This document shows positions 53,975 through 64,000 of a DNA stretch of 64,000 nt, one piece after another. The notes under the pieces were generated by a model. The model was not told where the DNA came from and did no database searches. It saw only the letters and a program-made list of their open reading frames with translations. The stretch's first letter is position 1. Each line of letters begins with the position of its first letter. Made by a program: the position numbers and the translations under genes. The DNA is from Grimontia sedimenti (GTDB lineage: Bacteria; Pseudomonadota; Gammaproteobacteria; Enterobacterales; Vibrionaceae), in NCBI RefSeq assembly GCF_011045095.1, contig NZ_JAALDL010000007.1, forward strand, positions 62,001 through 126,000, in the 5' to 3' direction.

Positions 53975-54564
53975 TACGCTGTCCCCTCATCTGCGCCAAC
54001 CAAAATACGGTTATCGTTAAGGTACGTGTAAGGTGGAACAACCAGATTAAGTGGCGCTGGCACACTCTTAAATACACGGCCAGCCATATCAAACTTAGAG
54101 CCGTGACAAGGGCAGAAGAAACCAGAAGAAACCCCTTCAACCTGCTCACCAAAGCTATCAGGCAGATACGTTGGCGAACAACCCAGGTGGGTACACAGAC
54201 CAACAGCAACAAAAATCTCAGGTTTTACTGAACGGTAGGCGTTAACAACATATTCAGGTTGCTGTGGTTCGAGAGATTCAGGATCGCGAAGTTGCTCACC
54301 AATCTCATTCAACGTTTCCAGCGTCTGCTCACTACGGCGAACAACCCAGACCGGCTTGCCCTGCCAAATAACCCTGACTAACTGACCTTCTTCAATCTTA
54401 CTCACATCGACTTCGACCGGAGCACCGGCAGCCTTTGCTTTGGCGCTAGGGTTCCATGACTTGATAAAAGGTACAGCGACTGCTGCTGCACCCACACCAC
54501 CAACCACAGCGGTTGATAGAGTCAGGAAACGGCGTCGGCCGGAATTCACTGGCGCATTGCTCAT
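53974..54564 (-). CDS. petA: Rieske iron-sulfur subunit of the bc1 complex
   Basis: Ubiquinol-cytochrome c reductase [2Fe-2S] subunit of 196 residues. The N-terminal SGRRRFL fits a Tat signal and is followed by a single membrane anchor (TLSTAVVGGVGAAAVAVPF). Cluster ligands are in CTHLGC and CPCHGS. The ATG at 54564 has a GGGAG site; an upstream in-frame codon at 54591 is less likely. Its stop overlaps the petB start (TAATG). Confidence 0.96.
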   Translation of the reverse strand: MSNAPVNSGRRRFLTLSTAVVGGVGAAAVAVPFIKSWNPSAKAKAAGAPVEVDVSKIEEGQLVRVIWQGKPVWVVRRSEQTLETLNEIGEQLRDPESLEPQQPEYVVNAYRSVKPEIFVAVGLCTHLGCSPTYLPDSFGEQVEGVSSGFFCPCHGSKFDMAGRVFKSVPAPLNLVVPPYTYLNDNRILVGADEGTA

Positions 54565-54895
54565 CCAACATTCTCCCATGTGCTCCCGCATGGATTCTTA
54601 TAACATTCCTTATGCGTCCCTGGAGCGTACGGCTAACTCAAATTAAGTATTTTTCTCACGTAGAAACGGGTGGTTTATCTAACAAAAACCTATTAATACG
54701 TCGCCTAAATGATAAGGAAAACCCCACTTTTTGACAAGATAAAGCTACCTTTTTGTAACAAATGTGAGGTATACACCGTTTTTTTAACTAACTGCCAAAA
54801 AAGAAAAAATTTGCAGAAATGTCAAAATGAGGAAATTGGGGACAAGCGCACAGTTCGCGCATTGACGGGAGGGGTAAATGCCTGAATGGAGATAA
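54565..54895. other. Region between petA and the rpsI terminator
   Basis: About 330 A+T-rich bases. Apart from the petA promoter candidate at 54709-54737, I see no gene or structured element. The rpsI terminator follows at 54896-54924. Confidence 0.5.
54709..54737 (-). promoter_or_regulatory. Candidate sigma-70 promoter of petABC
   Basis: Minus strand TTGTCA (54737-54732), a 17-base spacer and TATCAT (54714-54709). It would give a leader of about 140 bases before petA. Confidence 0.6.
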
Positions 54896-54924
54896 TAAAA
54901 AGCCCGGCATAAGCCAGGCTTTTT
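54896..54924 (-). terminator. Rho-independent terminator of rplM-rpsI
   Basis: Stem AAAAAGCCCGGC / GCCAGGCTTTTT with one mismatch and loop ATAA, flanked by A and T runs, 32 bases after the rpsI stop. Confidence 0.87.
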
Positions 54925-54956
54925 GGACCAGAATTCCCGGATAATCCGGAAGCGAA

Positions 54957-55346
54957 TTAACGCTTAGAGAATTGTGGACGACGACGTGCTTTACGCAGAC
55001 CAACTTTCTTACGTTCAACGCGACGTGCGTCACGAGTAACGAAGCCAGCTGCGCGCAGTGCAGGACGCAGAGTCTCATCGTATTCCATCAGCGCACGGGT
55101 GATACCGTGGCGGATTGCACCTGCTTGACCAGAGATACCACCACCAGCAACGGTGATGTACAGGTCCAGCTTCTCAGTCATTTCTACCAGCTCAAGAGGT
55201 TGCATAACAACCATGCGAGCGGTTGGACGACCGAAGTAGGTTTCCAGAGAACGCTTGTTGATTACGATGTTACCGCTGCCCGGCTTGATGAATACACGAG
55301 CTGCGGAGCTTTTGCGACGACCTGTGCCGTAGTATTGTTCTGCCAT
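54957..55346 (-). CDS. rpsI: Ribosomal protein S9
   Basis: Small-subunit protein of 129 residues whose basic tail reaches the P-site tRNA. It shows [19 protein letters not shown] at the N-terminus and the conserved end RRPQFSKR. It is co-transcribed after rplM (12-base gap). Confidence 0.98.
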   Translation of the reverse strand: MAEQYYGTGRRKSSAARVFIKPGSGNIVINKRSLETYFGRPTARMVVMQPLELVEMTEKLDLYITVAGGGISGQAGAIRHGITRALMEYDETLRPALRAAGFVTRDARRVERKKVGLRKARRRPQFSKR

Positions 55347-55358
55347 TTTGAAGTCCCC

Positions 55359-55787
55359 TTAGATGTCCAGTACTTGCGGTTGTTGTGCCGCGTGCTTGTG
55401 CTCTGCGCCCGCGTAAACTTTCAGTTTACGGTACATTGCACGACCTAGAGGACCGCGTGGTAGCATACCTTTAACAGCAAGCTCGATAACCATTTCTGGT
55501 TTCTTAGCGATCAGTTTGTCGAAGCTGATTGACTTGATGCCACCCATGAAACCAGAGTGGTGGTAGTACATCTTGTCAGTAGTTTTCGCGCCAGTTACTT
55601 TAACTTTTTCCGCGTTGATAACTACGATGTAGTCACCAGTGTCAACGTGCGGAGTGTACTCCGGCTTGTGCTTACCACGCAGACGAGATGCGATTTCAGT
55701 TGCGATACGACCCAGAGTTTTACCTTCTGCGTCTACAATGTACCAGTCGCGTTTTACAGTTTCTGGTTTAGCAACGAATGTTTTCAT
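55359..55787 (-). CDS. rplM: Ribosomal protein L13
   Basis: Large-subunit assembly protein of 142 residues. Family signatures are [31 protein letters not shown] and [20 protein letters not shown]. In E. coli L13 represses its own operon through the 5' leader, and a structured leader is present here. Confidence 0.98.
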   Translation of the reverse strand: MKTFVAKPETVKRDWYIVDAEGKTLGRIATEIASRLRGKHKPEYTPHVDTGDYIVVINAEKVKVTGAKTTDKMYYHHSGFMGGIKSISFDKLIAKKPEMVIELAVKGMLPRGPLGRAMYRKLKVYAGAEHKHAAQQPQVLDI

Positions 55788-55925
55788 GCTAATAATTACC
55801 CGATAAATTTAGATTTCACTTAAGGAGCTCTCGCTCCCACTGTTAAGAGCCCATTCAACACCCCTTCGAGTGGTGGTTCCCTCGGCCGAAGCCTTTCAAC
55901 AGTAACGGTGGGTCGCAGGATTATA
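55788..55925 (-). promoter_or_regulatory. rplM promoter -10 box and structured leader
   Basis: A perfect TATAAT at 55925-55920 is followed by a GC-rich discriminator (CCTGCGACCC), as in stringently controlled ribosomal promoters. I see no good -35. The leader of about 125 bases has a short hairpin GGAGC-GAGA-GCTCC (55837-55824) with a GNRA-type loop near the start codon, and a CGAAGG-rich stretch upstream. This could be the L13 autoregulatory target; that part is inference. Confidence 0.6.
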
Positions 55926-56020
55926 AGGAAGGGTGGAGAAAAAATCACCTTTTTTTCAAAAAAAGTCCTGACTTTTTCTCCATTGGATTTTTATCAATAC
56001 TGTCATTACCGCAAGACTGG

Positions 56021-57124
56021 TTATGGAAGATGCTCCAAAGCCAAGTAATCATGGCTTTGCATCTCTTTCAGACGCGAAATGCAGCGCTTAAATTCGAATG
56101 ACAAGCGACCATCTGTGTACAGTGAATTCAAGGCGACTTCAGCGGAAATGATAAGTTTCACGTGTCTTTCATAGAATTCATCGACCATCGCGATAAATCG
56201 ACGCGCAGCATCATCCTTTGAGAGGCCCATTTGCGGTACGTTTGCCAGTAAAACCGTGTGGTAAAGGCGAGCTATCTCTATATAGTCAGATTGGCTACGC
56301 GGACTATCGCATAACGTGGCGAATTCAAAGTGGACTACCCCTTCGGCTTCACGCTCTGCGATCAGCTTTCGGTTGTTAATTTCGATTTCCAGTGATTCAT
56401 GACAAGGCTCGGTGGCCAGCTTATAGAAGTACTCTTTGAGGTTTTCGCCTGCAGCTTCATCTAAAGGGAAATGAAAGATCTCTGCCTGCTCCAACGTTCG
56501 TAAACGATAATCCGTGCCCGCATCAACGTTCACCACTTCGCAATGCTGATTAATAAGGGCGATGGCAGGGAGGAATCGAGCACGTTGCAAACCGTTTCGG
56601 TACAGTTCATCCGGAACAATATTTGACGTCGCAACCAGACAGATCCCACGCTCAAACAAAGCTTCCATCAGCGTACCCAAGATCATCGCATCCGTAATAT
56701 CAGAAACGAAAAACTCATCAAAACAAAGAATATGGGCTTCGTCGGCGAGCTTATCGGCAATCTTCTGCAAAGGATCCTGTTCGCCATCAAGGAGCTTCAA
56801 CTCGTGATGCACACGGTGCATAAATCGATGAAAGTGCATCCGCAGTTTCTTATCAAACGGCAGGCTTTCGAAGAAGGTATCAACAAGATAAGTTTTACCG
56901 CGGCCAACACCACCCCAGAAGTAAAGCCCCTTTTCCGGTGCTTTCACGGGCGATTTCTTCTTAAACAGGGATTCCAAAAAGCCCTGTTTTTCAACCGGTG
57001 CGTTCGCCCTTTCTACCAGGCGATGGTAAAGATCTTCCAGTTTCTCAACCGCATTGCGTTGGGAAGCATCTTCAAAAAAGTCTGGTCTTTGTAAGTCGTT
57101 ATGGTATTGCTCTAGTGGTGTCAT
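56021..57124 (-). CDS. zapE: Cell division ATPase ZapE (AFG1-like)
   Basis: AAA-type ATPase of 367 residues (formerly YhcM). In E. coli it destabilises FtsZ polymers under stress or low oxygen and joins the ring late. Walker A is WGGVGRGKTYLVD near residue 70, Walker B is LCFDEFFVSD, and LVATSNIVPDELYRNGLQR follows. It is upstream of rplM on the same strand and divergent from zapG, as in E. coli. Confidence 0.95.
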   Translation of the reverse strand: MTPLEQYHNDLQRPDFFEDASQRNAVEKLEDLYHRLVERANAPVEKQGFLESLFKKKSPVKAPEKGLYFWGGVGRGKTYLVDTFFESLPFDKKLRMHFHRFMHRVHHELKLLDGEQDPLQKIADKLADEAHILCFDEFFVSDITDAMILGTLMEALFERGICLVATSNIVPDELYRNGLQRARFLPAIALINQHCEVVNVDAGTDYRLRTLEQAEIFHFPLDEAAGENLKEYFYKLATEPCHESLEIEINNRKLIAEREAEGVVHFEFATLCDSPRSQSDYIEIARLYHTVLLANVPQMGLSKDDAARRFIAMVDEFYERHVKLIISAEVALNSLYTDGRLSFEFKRCISRLKEMQSHDYLALEHLP

Positions 57125-57305
57125 CCTTGAACCTAGCTCTCACTCGCACCCGTGGCGTTCTCAAAATCAATAGTACCATGCGTCTATCTTGGCATGTATA
57201 GTAAACCAAGAGTATTAAGGGGTTTGTAGTTTTCTTTTGATTGCCATTTCATCGGCAAAAAAACTGCAATTTATCCAACCGGTTGGAATAAGTTAAGGAG
57301 CACTT

Positions 57306-57719
57306 ATGGCTTGGATCAACACGCTGGTATTTGTGATCATTGGTATTGTCATTGGCTTCATTATTGCCCGCCTGACAATGCGTGATAATTCTCAACAAAA
57401 AGATCTGAAAAAAGAGTTAGAGAAGTCGCGCTATGAATTGGAACAGTATCGTCAGGAGTTGGTAGACCACTTCGCGCAGAGCGCAGAGCTGCTCGACAAT
57501 ATCTCCCGCGATTACAGTAAGCTGTATCAACACATGGCCAACACTTCAGCAGAATTAATGCCGAATTTGCCTGAGCAGGACAACCCTTTTGCAAAACGCA
57601 TCAGCAAACTGTCGGAAGTGACTGAAGAGCAAGAACCTTCTCAAGAGCCGCCTCGCGACTATTCTGATGGCGCGTCAGGTTTGCTGAAAGACCAAAAAGA
57701 AACCAGCAAAGCGAGTTAA
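57306..57719 (+). CDS. zapG: Z-ring associated protein ZapG (DUF1043)
   Basis: Small membrane protein of 137 residues (formerly YhcB). It has one N-terminal membrane segment (about residues 4-22), then a long coiled coil and a disordered acidic tail. In E. coli it links division and envelope synthesis. The ATG at 57306 has an AAGGAG site. It is divergent from zapE and precedes degQ. Confidence 0.92.
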   Translation: MAWINTLVFVIIGIVIGFIIARLTMRDNSQQKDLKKELEKSRYELEQYRQELVDHFAQSAELLDNISRDYSKLYQHMANTSAELMPNLPEQDNPFAKRISKLSEVTEEQEPSQEPPRDYSDGASGLLKDQKETSKAS

Positions 57720-57750
57720 CTCGATCACAAATATCAAATAACGGGGCATT

Positions 57751-57778
57751 GAACTTTTTTGACCCACCCCCACTCTTA
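57751..57778 (+). promoter_or_regulatory. Possible sigma-E promoter of degQ
   Basis: GAACTT (57751-57756), a 17-base spacer and TCTTA (57774-57778) resemble the sigma-E consensus GGAACTT and TCTGA. The boxes lie about 30 bases before the degQ ATG. Envelope-stress control is plausible but unproven. Confidence 0.4.
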
Positions 57779-57806
57779 AAACGTACCTATAGAGGGGAGT
57801 GTGTTT

Positions 57807-59174
57807 ATGAAAAAGAAGTCTTTGCTTACTTTAAGTGCGATTGCACTTGCCGTTAGTACAACCATGACAGCCTTGCCGACAACTGCAGCATTACCAGCCG
57901 CGGTTGCCGGTGAGAGTCTGCCTAGCCTTGCGCCTATGCTTGAAGCTGTGAGCCCAGCAGTCGTCAGTATTGCTGTGGAAGGCAGCCATACATCAAAACA
58001 ACGCATTCCTGAATCTTTCCGTTTCTTCTTTGGCCCGGACTTTCCTTCTGAACAAGTCAGAGAGCGTCCTTTCCGTGGCTTGGGGTCGGGCGTCATTATT
58101 GACGCGGACAAAGGGTTTGTGATCACTAACCATCATGTGATTGATGGTGCAGATAAAATCCGTGTTCAATTGCACGATGGCCGCGAGTACGATGCAGAGC
58201 TTATCGGCAGCGATGGCATGTCTGACGTCGCATTGCTCAAGCTGGAAGAAACGGATGATCTGACTGAAATCAAGCTCGCTGATTCAGATGCGCTACGTGT
58301 TGGTGATTTCGCCATTGCGATTGGTAACCCATTTGGCCTTGGTCAAACCGTCACTTCTGGCATCATTTCAGCACTGGGCCGCAGTGGTTTGAATGTCGAA
58401 AACTTTGAAAACTTCATCCAGACTGATGCGGCGATCAACAGTGGTAACTCTGGTGGCGCGCTGGTCAACCTGAATGGTGAACTGGTCGGCATTAACACCG
58501 CTATTCTCGGCCCGAACGGCGGCAATGTCGGTATTGGCTTTGCCATTCCCGTGAACATGGCGAAAAACCTCGTCGACCAGATCCTTGAGTTTGGTGAAGT
58601 GAAACGCGGCGTGCTGGGCGTGCAAGGTGGCGAACTGACATCAGAGCTCGCAGAAGCATTTGGTTATGAAACAAACCATGGCGCTTTTGTCAGCCAAATT
58701 GTACCTGACTCAGCCGCAGAAAAAGCAGGTATCGAAGCCGGTGACATTATCGTTTCTGTGAACGGGAAGGAAATTCGCAGCTTCGGTGAACTTCGCGCAA
58801 AAATCGCGACGCTGGGCGCGGGCAAAGACGTGAAGCTTGGCATTATTCGGGACGGTAAAGAAAAGACCGTTACCGCTAAGCTGAAAGAAGCCAGCCTTGC
58901 CAAAGCCAATGCAGAGACGCTACACGAGGCACTCAAAGGCGCAGAGCTGGAAAACTATAAAGAAGGCAAAGTGTCTGGGGTTCGCGTTTCAAGTGTCGAA
59001 AAAGACTCTATCGCCGCCCGCTATGGCTTAAAGCAGGACGACGTGATTGTTGGACTGAACCGAAACAAGATAAAAAACCTTGGCGATCTGCGCAAACAAC
59101 TTGAGAGCAAACCGTCTGTGTTGGCACTTAACATTCTGCGCGGCGAATCTACCATGTATCTGGTGATCCGCTAA
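57807..59174 (+). CDS. degQ: Periplasmic serine protease/chaperone of the DegP/DegQ family
   Basis: HtrA-type protease of 455 residues that degrades or refolds damaged envelope proteins. It has a Sec signal peptide and the catalytic triad His110 (NHHVIDG), Asp140 (MSDVAL) and Ser215 (GNSGG). Two PDZ domains follow (EAGDIIVSVNGKEI and QDDVIVGLNRNKIK). The ATG at 57807 has an AGGGGAG site; a GTG at 57801 is in frame. The pairing with degS downstream is the degQ-degS arrangement. Confidence 0.95.
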   Translation: MKKKSLLTLSAIALAVSTTMTALPTTAALPAAVAGESLPSLAPMLEAVSPAVVSIAVEGSHTSKQRIPESFRFFFGPDFPSEQVRERPFRGLGSGVIIDADKGFVITNHHVIDGADKIRVQLHDGREYDAELIGSDGMSDVALLKLEETDDLTEIKLADSDALRVGDFAIAIGNPFGLGQTVTSGIISALGRSGLNVENFENFIQTDAAINSGNSGGALVNLNGELVGINTAILGPNGGNVGIGFAIPVNMAKNLVDQILEFGEVKRGVLGVQGGELTSELAEAFGYETNHGAFVSQIVPDSAAEKAGIEAGDIIVSVNGKEIRSFGELRAKIATLGAGKDVKLGIIRDGKEKTVTAKLKEASLAKANAETLHEALKGAELENYKEGKVSGVRVSSVEKDSIAARYGLKQDDVIVGLNRNKIKNLGDLRKQLESKPSVLALNILRGESTMYLVIR

Positions 59175-59177
59175 GCA

Positions 59178-59233
59178 AACGCTTTACGCAAAGCGTTTCA
59201 AATCAGGAGCCTGACCGTGTCAGGCTCTTTTTT
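59178..59233 (+). terminator. Tandem hairpins and terminator after degQ
   Basis: A perfect stem AAACGCTTT / AAAGCGTTT (59178-59199) is followed by a stronger hairpin GAGCCTGAC / GTCAGGCTC (59207-59227) and six T. The second is a standard terminator separating degQ from degS. The first may stabilise the mRNA end. Confidence 0.88.
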
Positions 59234-59314
59234 ATTCGGCCTTGTCAGCTACTCATACAGACCATTCAGTGGTATTCTCGGTGCTTTGTATTTCGCGGCT
59301 TTATGGGGAATTGC

Positions 59315-60379
59315 ATGCTGGCTTTTTTAGCACGTTCTGTGGTGTACGGCGTTTTGGTCGCTGCTGTGCTGCTTATTGCCATTCCTTCGTTACGAAGTTC
59401 CCAACTGTTACCTGAAGCGACACTTGCCACGTTTGAAGTCAACAACAACCTGATTTCCTATAACTATGCCGTCCGACGTGCCTCCCCTGCCGTTGTGAAC
59501 ATCTACACCCGCCGTTATAGCGCCGAAAACCGCTTGCAGCTCAATGCCGAAGGGCTTGGATCCGGCGTCATTATGAGCGACAAAGGCTACATTGTGACCA
59601 ACTACCATGTCGTCGCCAGAGCTGACCAAATCATTGTTGCGTTGCAGGATGGCCGTATCAGTACTGCGCAACTGGTAGGTAAAGATCAACGTACCGACTT
59701 GGCGGTATTGAAGATTGAGCTAGATAGCCTGCCTGTGATCCCATTTAACGACAGCTATGAACCTGCTGTCGGTGACGTGGTACTTGCTATCGGAAACCCC
59801 TATAACCTTGGTCAAACCACAACCTTCGGCATTATCTCAGCAACGGGTCGTGCGGGGATGAGCTTTAACCGCCAGCAAGACTTTCTGCAAACCGATGCAG
59901 CGATCAACAAAGGTAACTCTGGCGGTGCCTTGGTCAACAGCCGTGGCGAGTTAGTCGGTATCAATACCGCATCATTCCAGCAAGCCACCGATGTAGATAC
60001 CTATGGCATCTCTTTTGCCATTCCTTACTCACTCACATTAAAGATCATGCAAAAACTGATTGCTGATGGTCGGGTTATCCGCGGTTATATTGGTGTGGAA
60101 GGACGCGAAGTGAACCCTGTAATGGCAAGACTTCTTGATGCGGAACAATTAAGCGGCGTGATGGTGGGAAGCATGGACCCGAACGGGCCTGCGGAAAAAT
60201 CGGGACTTAAGGTCAATGACTTGATAATCGCGATAAATGAAAAGCCTGTTAGCAGTGTCCGCAATGCCCTGGATATCGTGGTTGATATCCGCCCTGGCAC
60301 AAAAGTGCCTTTCAAAGTGATCAGAAACGGTCAACCTATTGATGTCATAGTCACGATTGGCGAAGAAAAACTTCAGTAG
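59315..60379 (+). CDS. degS: Envelope-stress sensor protease DegS
   Basis: Inner-membrane-anchored HtrA protease of 354 residues (E. coli 355) that cuts RseA when its single PDZ domain senses misfolded porins, releasing sigma-E. It has one N-terminal membrane segment (about 8-25). The catalytic triad is His98 (TNYHVV), Asp128 (RTDLA) and Ser202 (GNSGG). The ATG at 59315 has a GGGGA site; an ATG at 59303 is also in frame. It is convergent with murA. Confidence 0.95.
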   Translation: MLAFLARSVVYGVLVAAVLLIAIPSLRSSQLLPEATLATFEVNNNLISYNYAVRRASPAVVNIYTRRYSAENRLQLNAEGLGSGVIMSDKGYIVTNYHVVARADQIIVALQDGRISTAQLVGKDQRTDLAVLKIELDSLPVIPFNDSYEPAVGDVVLAIGNPYNLGQTTTFGIISATGRAGMSFNRQQDFLQTDAAINKGNSGGALVNSRGELVGINTASFQQATDVDTYGISFAIPYSLTLKIMQKLIADGRVIRGYIGVEGREVNPVMARLLDAEQLSGVMVGSMDPNGPAEKSGLKVNDLIIAINEKPVSSVRNALDIVVDIRPGTKVPFKVIRNGQPIDVIVTIGEEKLQ

Positions 60380-60401
60380 ACACACTACCCACAAGTTCAA
60401 C

Positions 60402-60434
60402 AAAAACAAAAAAGGCCACTTCTTAAGTGGCCTT
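60402..60434. terminator. Terminator between degS and murA
   Basis: Hairpin AAGGCCACTT / AAGTGGCCTT with a three-base loop. On the minus strand it is followed by a strong T run, so it mainly ends the mla-murA transcript. The plus side has only a broken T tract. Confidence 0.88.
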
Positions 60435-60458
60435 CTCTTCATCTATTGCTATAAGCAA

Positions 60459-61989
<1,531 letters not shown>

Positions 61990-61991
61990 AA

Positions 61992-62315
61992 CTATTCCCC
62001 GTCAACCGATGCACTTTCATCAGTAAAAAGACTTTCCACGTTGCTCAGCTGCAGCAAGACGCTAAGCTGCGAAGGAGTGTTACTCAACATCAGGGCTTGT
62101 TGTCTGTCGTTGAGCTCTTGCTGCAAGTGGAGCAACATTGCCATACCCGCCGAATCGACACGTTTTAACGAAGACAGATCGAGTACAACCTGCTTGTCTG
62201 ACGGCAGCCAATCGGCGCGGCGGCTCCAAAATGCTGGAACTGTGTCACGATCAAGCTCTCCTGACAAGCAGTAATGCCCATTTGTGAGTTGCTGAAGTGA
62301 TAATGCTTCACTCAC
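61992..62315 (-). CDS. mlaB: MlaB, STAS subunit of the Mla phospholipid transporter
   Basis: Cytoplasmic STAS-domain protein of 107 residues that binds MlaF and is needed for MlaFEDB complex activity. The STAS signature [20 protein letters not shown] includes the conserved Ser. It overlaps mlaC by four bases. Confidence 0.93.
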   Translation of the reverse strand: MSEALSLQQLTNGHYCLSGELDRDTVPAFWSRRADWLPSDKQVVLDLSSLKRVDSAGMAMLLHLQQELNDRQQALMLSNTPSQLSVLLQLSNVESLFTDESASVDGE

Positions 62316-62959
62316 GACGCGCTCTCATCACGGGTAATAGGCGCTTTCGCGCGTTCAATCAGTTGGTTGGCGACGTCTTCGATGCCATTACGACGAAGTT
62401 CGCCGCTCCATTCGCTGGTTTTGGTGTCCAGCATACTCACACCTTCAACCTGTACATCAAAGCCTTGCCACTCTTCCGTTTTGCCGTTTTTACGCAGGGC
62501 AAAGTCCAAACGGATTGGTGGACGGGCTTTGTCAAGAATGTCGACGCGCACTGACACCACTTTACGTTTGGCATCTATTTTCTTGGCAGGTTCCACGTTG
62601 ATTTCCTGATCGGTGTATTGCGTCAGGATCTGGGCATACGATGCAACGAGATAGTCATAGAAAGCTTCAGTGAACAGGTCTCGCTCTTCTTTGCTGGCTT
62701 TACGTGCCTGTGGGCCTAGCACTTTCAGTGCGGCGTAACGGACATTGATATATGGCATCAACTCCTCTTTGACCACGACGCGCAAAAGCTCTGGGTTTTC
62801 GATGTACTGATCTTTGTCTGCTTTCAAGCGACTAAACGCATTTTCCGCGACACTATTGATCAGAAGGTACGGGTCTTTAGCATCAATTGGGGCCGCCAAA
62901 GAGACCGATGAAATCGCAACAGTCAGCGCTGCGAAAAACGTAACAAACCACTTTTTCAT
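62312..62959 (-). CDS. mlaC: MlaC, periplasmic phospholipid-binding protein
   Basis: Soluble lipid carrier of 215 residues that shuttles phospholipids between MlaA at the outer membrane and MlaFEDB. It has a Sec signal peptide (to SLAAP) and the MlaC/Ttg2 fold pattern (DPYLLINSVAENAFSRL, KVLGPQARKASKEERDLFTEAF). It begins six bases after mlaD. Confidence 0.95.
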   Translation of the reverse strand: MKKWFVTFFAALTVAISSVSLAAPIDAKDPYLLINSVAENAFSRLKADKDQYIENPELLRVVVKEELMPYINVRYAALKVLGPQARKASKEERDLFTEAFYDYLVASYAQILTQYTDQEINVEPAKKIDAKRKVVSVRVDILDKARPPIRLDFALRKNGKTEEWQGFDVQVEGVSMLDTKTSEWSGELRRNGIEDVANQLIERAKAPITRDESAS

Positions 62960-62964
62960 GACTT

Positions 62965-63441
62965 TTACTCCTCAGACCCACCGACGCTGTATAGGAACTG
63001 ACCAATCAAGTCCTCCAACACCATCGCTGAGCGTGTATCTTCCAACAAGTCGCCATCCTGAAGGACATCAATATCCTCATCCAGAAAGCCCGGGCGAATA
63101 CCAATGTACTGCTCACCCAGAAGCCCTGAGGTCAGAATCGCCGCCGAGCTGGTTTCTGGGAAATAGCCATATTTGCGCTCAATATCCATCGTCACGGTCG
63201 GAATATAATCCGGCGCCGTCAGAGCGATGTTACTAACACGACCCACCACAACGCCGCCCACTTTCACTGGGGAACGAACTTTCAAACCACCAATGTTGTC
63301 AAAATGCGCTTCGAGTGAGTAGTGCTCAGACCGCGAAAAGCTTTTGACATCAGCGACCTGAAAAATGAGCAGCAGCACCGCGGCAATACCGGCTATAACA
63401 AATGTGCCTACCCAAAATTCTGTTTTTCGGTTTTGTTGCAT
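62965..63441 (-). CDS. mlaD: MlaD, MCE-domain subunit of the Mla transporter
   Basis: Inner-membrane-anchored MCE protein of 158 residues that forms the hexameric lipid ring. One membrane segment lies at about 12-28. The MCE domain shows FDNIGGLKVRSPVKVGGVVVGRV and LTSGLLGEQYIGI. It begins four bases after mlaE. Confidence 0.96.
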   Translation of the reverse strand: MQQNRKTEFWVGTFVIAGIAAVLLLIFQVADVKSFSRSEHYSLEAHFDNIGGLKVRSPVKVGGVVVGRVSNIALTAPDYIPTVTMDIERKYGYFPETSSAAILTSGLLGEQYIGIRPGFLDEDIDVLQDGDLLEDTRSAMVLEDLIGQFLYSVGGSEE

Positions 63442-63445
63442 TTAA

Positions 63446-64000
63446 TTAGCTCCCAAACATCAGTGCCGTGAGGACAAAGTCCAATCCCAACACTGCTAAA
63501 GACGAATGCACAACGGTACGTGTAGTGGCTCGGCTGATCCCTTCTGAAGTAGGGATCGCATCGTAACCATTAAACAAAGCAATCCAGGTCACGGTAATGG
63601 CAAACACCAGACTCTTAATAAAAGACTGTCCAATGTCGTAACCCAGCTCAACGGATGACTGCATCACCGCCCAATAGCTGCCGTAATCAATGCCTTTCCA
63701 GTCAACACCTACGAGCTGTCCACCCCAGATGCCCACCATCATAAAAATCATTGCCAGAAGCGGCATGGAGATGACACCCGCCCAAAAACGCGGTGCAACC
63801 ACACGGCGGAGCGGATCAACCGCCATCATCTCAAGACTTGAAAGCTGCTCTGTTGCTTTCATTAAACCAATTTCTGCCGTCAACGCTGAGCCTGCGCGAC
63901 CCGCGAATAAGAGTGCCGTCACGACCGGGCCAAGTTCCCGTAGTAGCGACAACGCTACCATTTGCCCCAGAGAGCTTTCCGCGCCAAAGTCGGCCAGTAC
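63446..64000 (-). CDS. mlaE: MlaE, permease of the Mla transporter (5' end beyond window)
   Basis: Inner-membrane permease of the MlaFEDB ABC system that maintains outer-membrane lipid asymmetry. The visible 184 codons cover roughly residues 77-260 of the usual 260, from an [18 protein letters not shown] stretch to the end [12 protein letters not shown]. The signature [20 protein letters not shown] is present. The frame is open to the window edge; the N-terminal 75 or so residues and mlaF lie outside. Confidence 0.96.
   Translation of the reverse strand, partial: VLADFGAESSLGQMVALSLLRELGPVVTALLFAGRAGSALTAEIGLMKATEQLSSLEMMAVDPLRRVVAPRFWAGVISMPLLAMIFMMVGIWGGQLVGVDWKGIDYGSYWAVMQSSVELGYDIGQSFIKSLVFAITVTWIALFNGYDAIPTSEGISRATTRTVVHSSLAVLGLDFVLTALMFGS

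Overview
This window is a core-genome segment of a gammaproteobacterium, almost certainly a member of the Vibrionaceae (a Vibrio, Photobacterium, Grimontia or Enterovibrio relative; I cannot fix the genus). The reasons are the gene order acnB/lpd-aceF-aceE-pdhR-ampD-nadC-pilABCD-coaE-zapD-yacG-mutT-secA, a DciA-type helicase loader beside secA and lpxC, a dcw cluster without ddlB, an SspAB/cytochrome bc1/S9-L13 block, and several methyl-accepting chemotaxis proteins. There is no phage, integron, insertion sequence with a transposase, CRISPR array or secondary-metabolite cluster. I see no obvious new multi-gene system.

Layout. 1-2481: 3'-truncated acnB. 2709-8679: a less conserved insert holding a patatin/outer-membrane-barrel protein and two chemoreceptors arranged tail to tail. 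9056-16188: the pyruvate dehydrogenase locus (pdhR, aceE, aceF with three lipoyl domains, lpd), with PdhR-type operators upstream of pdhR. 16498-25008: ampD, nadC, the type IV pilus genes pilA-pilB-pilC-pilD, then coaE, zapD, yacG and mutT. 25069-29670: secA, dciA and lpxC. 29791-45746: the dcw cell-wall and division cluster on the minus strand (mraZ-rsmH-ftsL-ftsI-murE-murF-mraY-murD-ftsW-murG-murC-ftsQ-ftsA-ftsZ), with an MraZ operator and promoter upstream of mraZ. 46044-50730: RNase P RNA, rsmI, and the lpoA-yraN-diaA-dolP operon. 50772-57124: sspAB, petABC (cytochrome bc1), rplM-rpsI and zapE. 57306-64000: zapG, degQ, degS, then murA-ibaG-mlaBCDE, with mlaE cut by the window end.

The genes fit a common theme. 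Precursor synthesis (MurA to MurG, MraY), septal machinery (FtsZAQWIL, ZapD, ZapE, ZapG), recycling (AmpD), PBP1A activation (LpoA), lipid A commitment (LpxC), outer-membrane lipid transport (Mla) and envelope stress proteases (DegQ, DegS) sit within about 50 kb.

The most notable observation is that four conserved genes, ftsZ, murE, rsmI and petB, each show a single-base loss that breaks the reading frame. In each case the fragment in the neighbouring frame restores the family's normal C-terminus or length. Candidate sites are short A/T runs. For essential genes such as ftsZ and murE this points first to sequencing or assembly indels. Real recoding or slippage would be striking and needs raw-read inspection. 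Other items worth a look are an 18-base-arm inverted repeat before pilD, nested PdhR sites, a promoter plus 5' hairpin at ftsQ where ddlB would sit, and a possible leader peptide before secA.
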